DNA of 64,000 bases, from the NCBI GenBank assembly GCA_045596365.1, contig JAZOCE010000002.1, positions 62,001 through 126,000 on the forward strand. The letters are read 5' to 3'. The translations under genes were made by a program, and so were the position numbers. This DNA comes from RGIG4079 sp045596365. Lineage in GTDB: Bacteria > Bacteroidota > Bacteroidia > Bacteroidales > Muribaculaceae. The first letter of the stretch is position 1. Each line of letters opens with the position of its first letter. Shown here one piece after another: positions 62,742 through 64,000 of the stretch. The notes under the pieces were generated by a model, which saw nothing but the letters and a program-made list of their open reading frames with translations, made no database searches and had not been told where the DNA came from.

Positions 62742-64000
62742 ATGGCACAAAAACCATCTATTCCAAAGGGTACTCGAGATTTCTCACCTGCCGAAATGGC
62801 AAGACGCAATTATATATTTGATACTATTCGTGATGTATTCCGTCTCTATGGATTTAAACAGATTGAAACTCCCGCAATGGAGAATTTGTCAACACTCATG
62901 GGAAAATACGGAGAAGAAGGGGACAAACTATTGTTTAAAATTCTCAATTCTGGAGACTATTTAAGCAAAGCCGATCGAAACTTGATTGATGCCGGTGATT
63001 GTGTGCGCTTGACATCTCAATTATGTGAAAAAGGACTTCGTTATGACTTGACTGTACCTTTTGCACGCTATGTAGTGCAACATCGCAATGAGTTGCAATT
63101 CCCATTCAAACGTTTCCAAATCCAACCTGTATGGCGAGCAGATCGTCCACAAAAGGGGCGTTACCGCGAGTTTTATCAATGTGATGCAGACATCATTGGT
63201 TCTGACTCTCTCATCAACGAGATTGAGTTGTTGCAACTCATAGATGAGGTGTTCCGTCGCTTAAAAATCAACATCACTATAAAGCTAAATAACCGCAAAG
63301 TACTTGCCGGTATAGCGGAATTGATTGGCGCTCCTGAAAAGATTGTAGATATCACAGTTGCAATTGACAAGATTGACAAAATAGGCATTGACAATGTAAA
63401 TGCCGAATTGCTTGAACGTGGTCTCAATGAAGAGGCGATTGCTACGCTCCAACCTATTCTCGCAATAGAAGGCACTCTCAATGAGCGCATAGACAAATTA
63501 GCTTCAGTTCTTGCTTCATCAGAAACCGGAATGCTTGGTGTCAAAGAATTGCGTGAGGTTATTGAAGGAGTAACCTCACTTGGCTTACAAGCGACACTTG
63601 ACCTTGATGTGTCTCTTGCTCGTGGATTAAATTATTACACAGGTACTATTATTGAGGTTAAAGCACAAGATGTGCAGATAGGCAGTATCACCGGTGGCGG
63701 TCGCTATGACAACCTTACAGGAGTTTTTGGGCTGCCCGATGTATCAGGTGTTGGTATCTCTTTTGGAGCCGACCGCATTTATGATGTACTAAACACTCTC
63801 GATCTATATCCTACTGAAGCAAACTCTGCAACAACAGTTATGTTTACCAACTTTGGGATAGCCGAGGCTGTAGCATCTATGAAAATGATTAAGCAACTGC
63901 GTGCGGCCGGTATTTCAGCCGAAATATATCCTGAAAATGCAAAAATGAAAAAACAAATGGGATATGCCGACGCTCTTAAAGTGCCATTTGTGGCAATAGT
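62742..64000 (+). CDS. hisS: Histidyl-tRNA synthetase, N-terminal part (3' cut by window)
   Basis: The frame is open from ATG 62742 to the window end (419 codons plus 2 nt). It is a class II synthetase: P-K-G-T-R-D-F near 8-14, motif 2 in F-Q-I-Q-P-V-W-R-A-D-R-P-Q-K-G-R-Y-R-E-F-Y-Q, the histidine-specific R-G-L-N-Y-Y-T-G block near 290 and motif 3 with G-I-S-F-G-A-D-R near 340. The anticodon-binding domain starts near 355 and is incomplete. A segment between motif 2 and the His-A block is the usual insertion domain. Confidence 0.96.
   Translation, partial: MAQKPSIPKGTRDFSPAEMARRNYIFDTIRDVFRLYGFKQIETPAMENLSTLMGKYGEEGDKLLFKILNSGDYLSKADRNLIDAGDCVRLTSQLCEKGLRYDLTVPFARYVVQHRNELQFPFKRFQIQPVWRADRPQKGRYREFYQCDADIIGSDSLINEIELLQLIDEVFRRLKINITIKLNNRKVLAGIAELIGAPEKIVDITVAIDKIDKIGIDNVNAELLERGLNEEAIATLQPILAIEGTLNERIDKLASVLASSETGMLGVKELREVIEGVTSLGLQATLDLDVSLARGLNYYTGTIIEVKAQDVQIGSITGGGRYDNLTGVFGLPDVSGVGISFGADRIYDVLNTLDLYPTEANSATTVMFTNFGIAEAVASMKMIKQLRAAGISAEIYPENAKMKKQMGYADALKVPFVAI

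Overview
The window looks like chromosomal DNA of an anaerobic Bacteroidales bacterium; a family such as Muribaculaceae is possible but I cannot prove it. The evidence is: many Bacteroidota-type promoters (TTTG about 20 nt upstream of TAnnTTTG), almost no Shine-Dalgarno sequences, the type IX secretion plug protein (DUF5103), DUF4105, DUF3109, DUF4295 and DUF4878 proteins, a Bacteroidota-type SecA of 1111 residues, a GH3-beta-lactamase fusion and a ThiE-TenA fusion. No prophage, integrase, conjugation module or CRISPR array is visible. Nearly everything reads as core or semi-core chromosome.

Layout: the 3' end of a RecQ helicase gene (1-657) is followed by a TPP-riboswitch-controlled thiamin operon (689-6522: methyltransferase, thiM, thiE-tenA, thiD, thiE, thi4, tenI-like). 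Then come gpmI, an acyltransferase, a membrane-anchored AraC-type regulator and an envelope cassette (8.2-12.8 kb), initiator tRNA-Met and a ROK glucokinase (13-14.3 kb). A tight minus-strand operon runs metA, 3'-5' exonuclease, small membrane protein, prolyl oligopeptidase, lipoprotein, MBL hydrolase (20.1 to 14.4 kb). A long imperfect RNA hairpin (20330-20449) precedes a PAP2 phosphatase. A lipoprotein and a membrane protein/winged-helix pair follow (21.5-23.1 kb), then a minus-strand operon TPR-PD40, cstA, PHP phosphatase, ogt (27.3 to 23.1 kb).

The second half holds DUF4105 and a degenerate alkaline phosphatase, secA, a GMP synthase lacking its glutaminase centre, a 5'-nucleotidase with GH3-beta-lactamase, mntP, an M16 peptidase, an NhaC antiporter, tsaD, a four-helix-bundle protein, cinA, the ribosomal operon rpmB-rpmG-DUF4295, tRNA-Arg(CCG), ung with three followers, a PepSY-like protein, typA, an acyl-CoA ligase, a thioredoxin-like lipoprotein, VanZ, two NSS transporters flanking a small membrane protein, folP-dacA, and the start of hisS (cut by the window end).

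The most notable points are these. (1) The thiamin operon builds the thiazole with a Thi4 that carries His in place of the suicide Cys, and its first gene is a methyltransferase behind a riboswitch terminator. (2) GuaA has lost the glutaminase active site. (3) A PafA-like protein has lost all recognisable metal ligands and the nucleophile. (4) There is a 6S-RNA-like hairpin. (5) 21-bp-spaced direct repeats lie between an AraC-type gene and its neighbour's promoter. (6) tRNA-Arg and ung share an interlocked divergent promoter pair.
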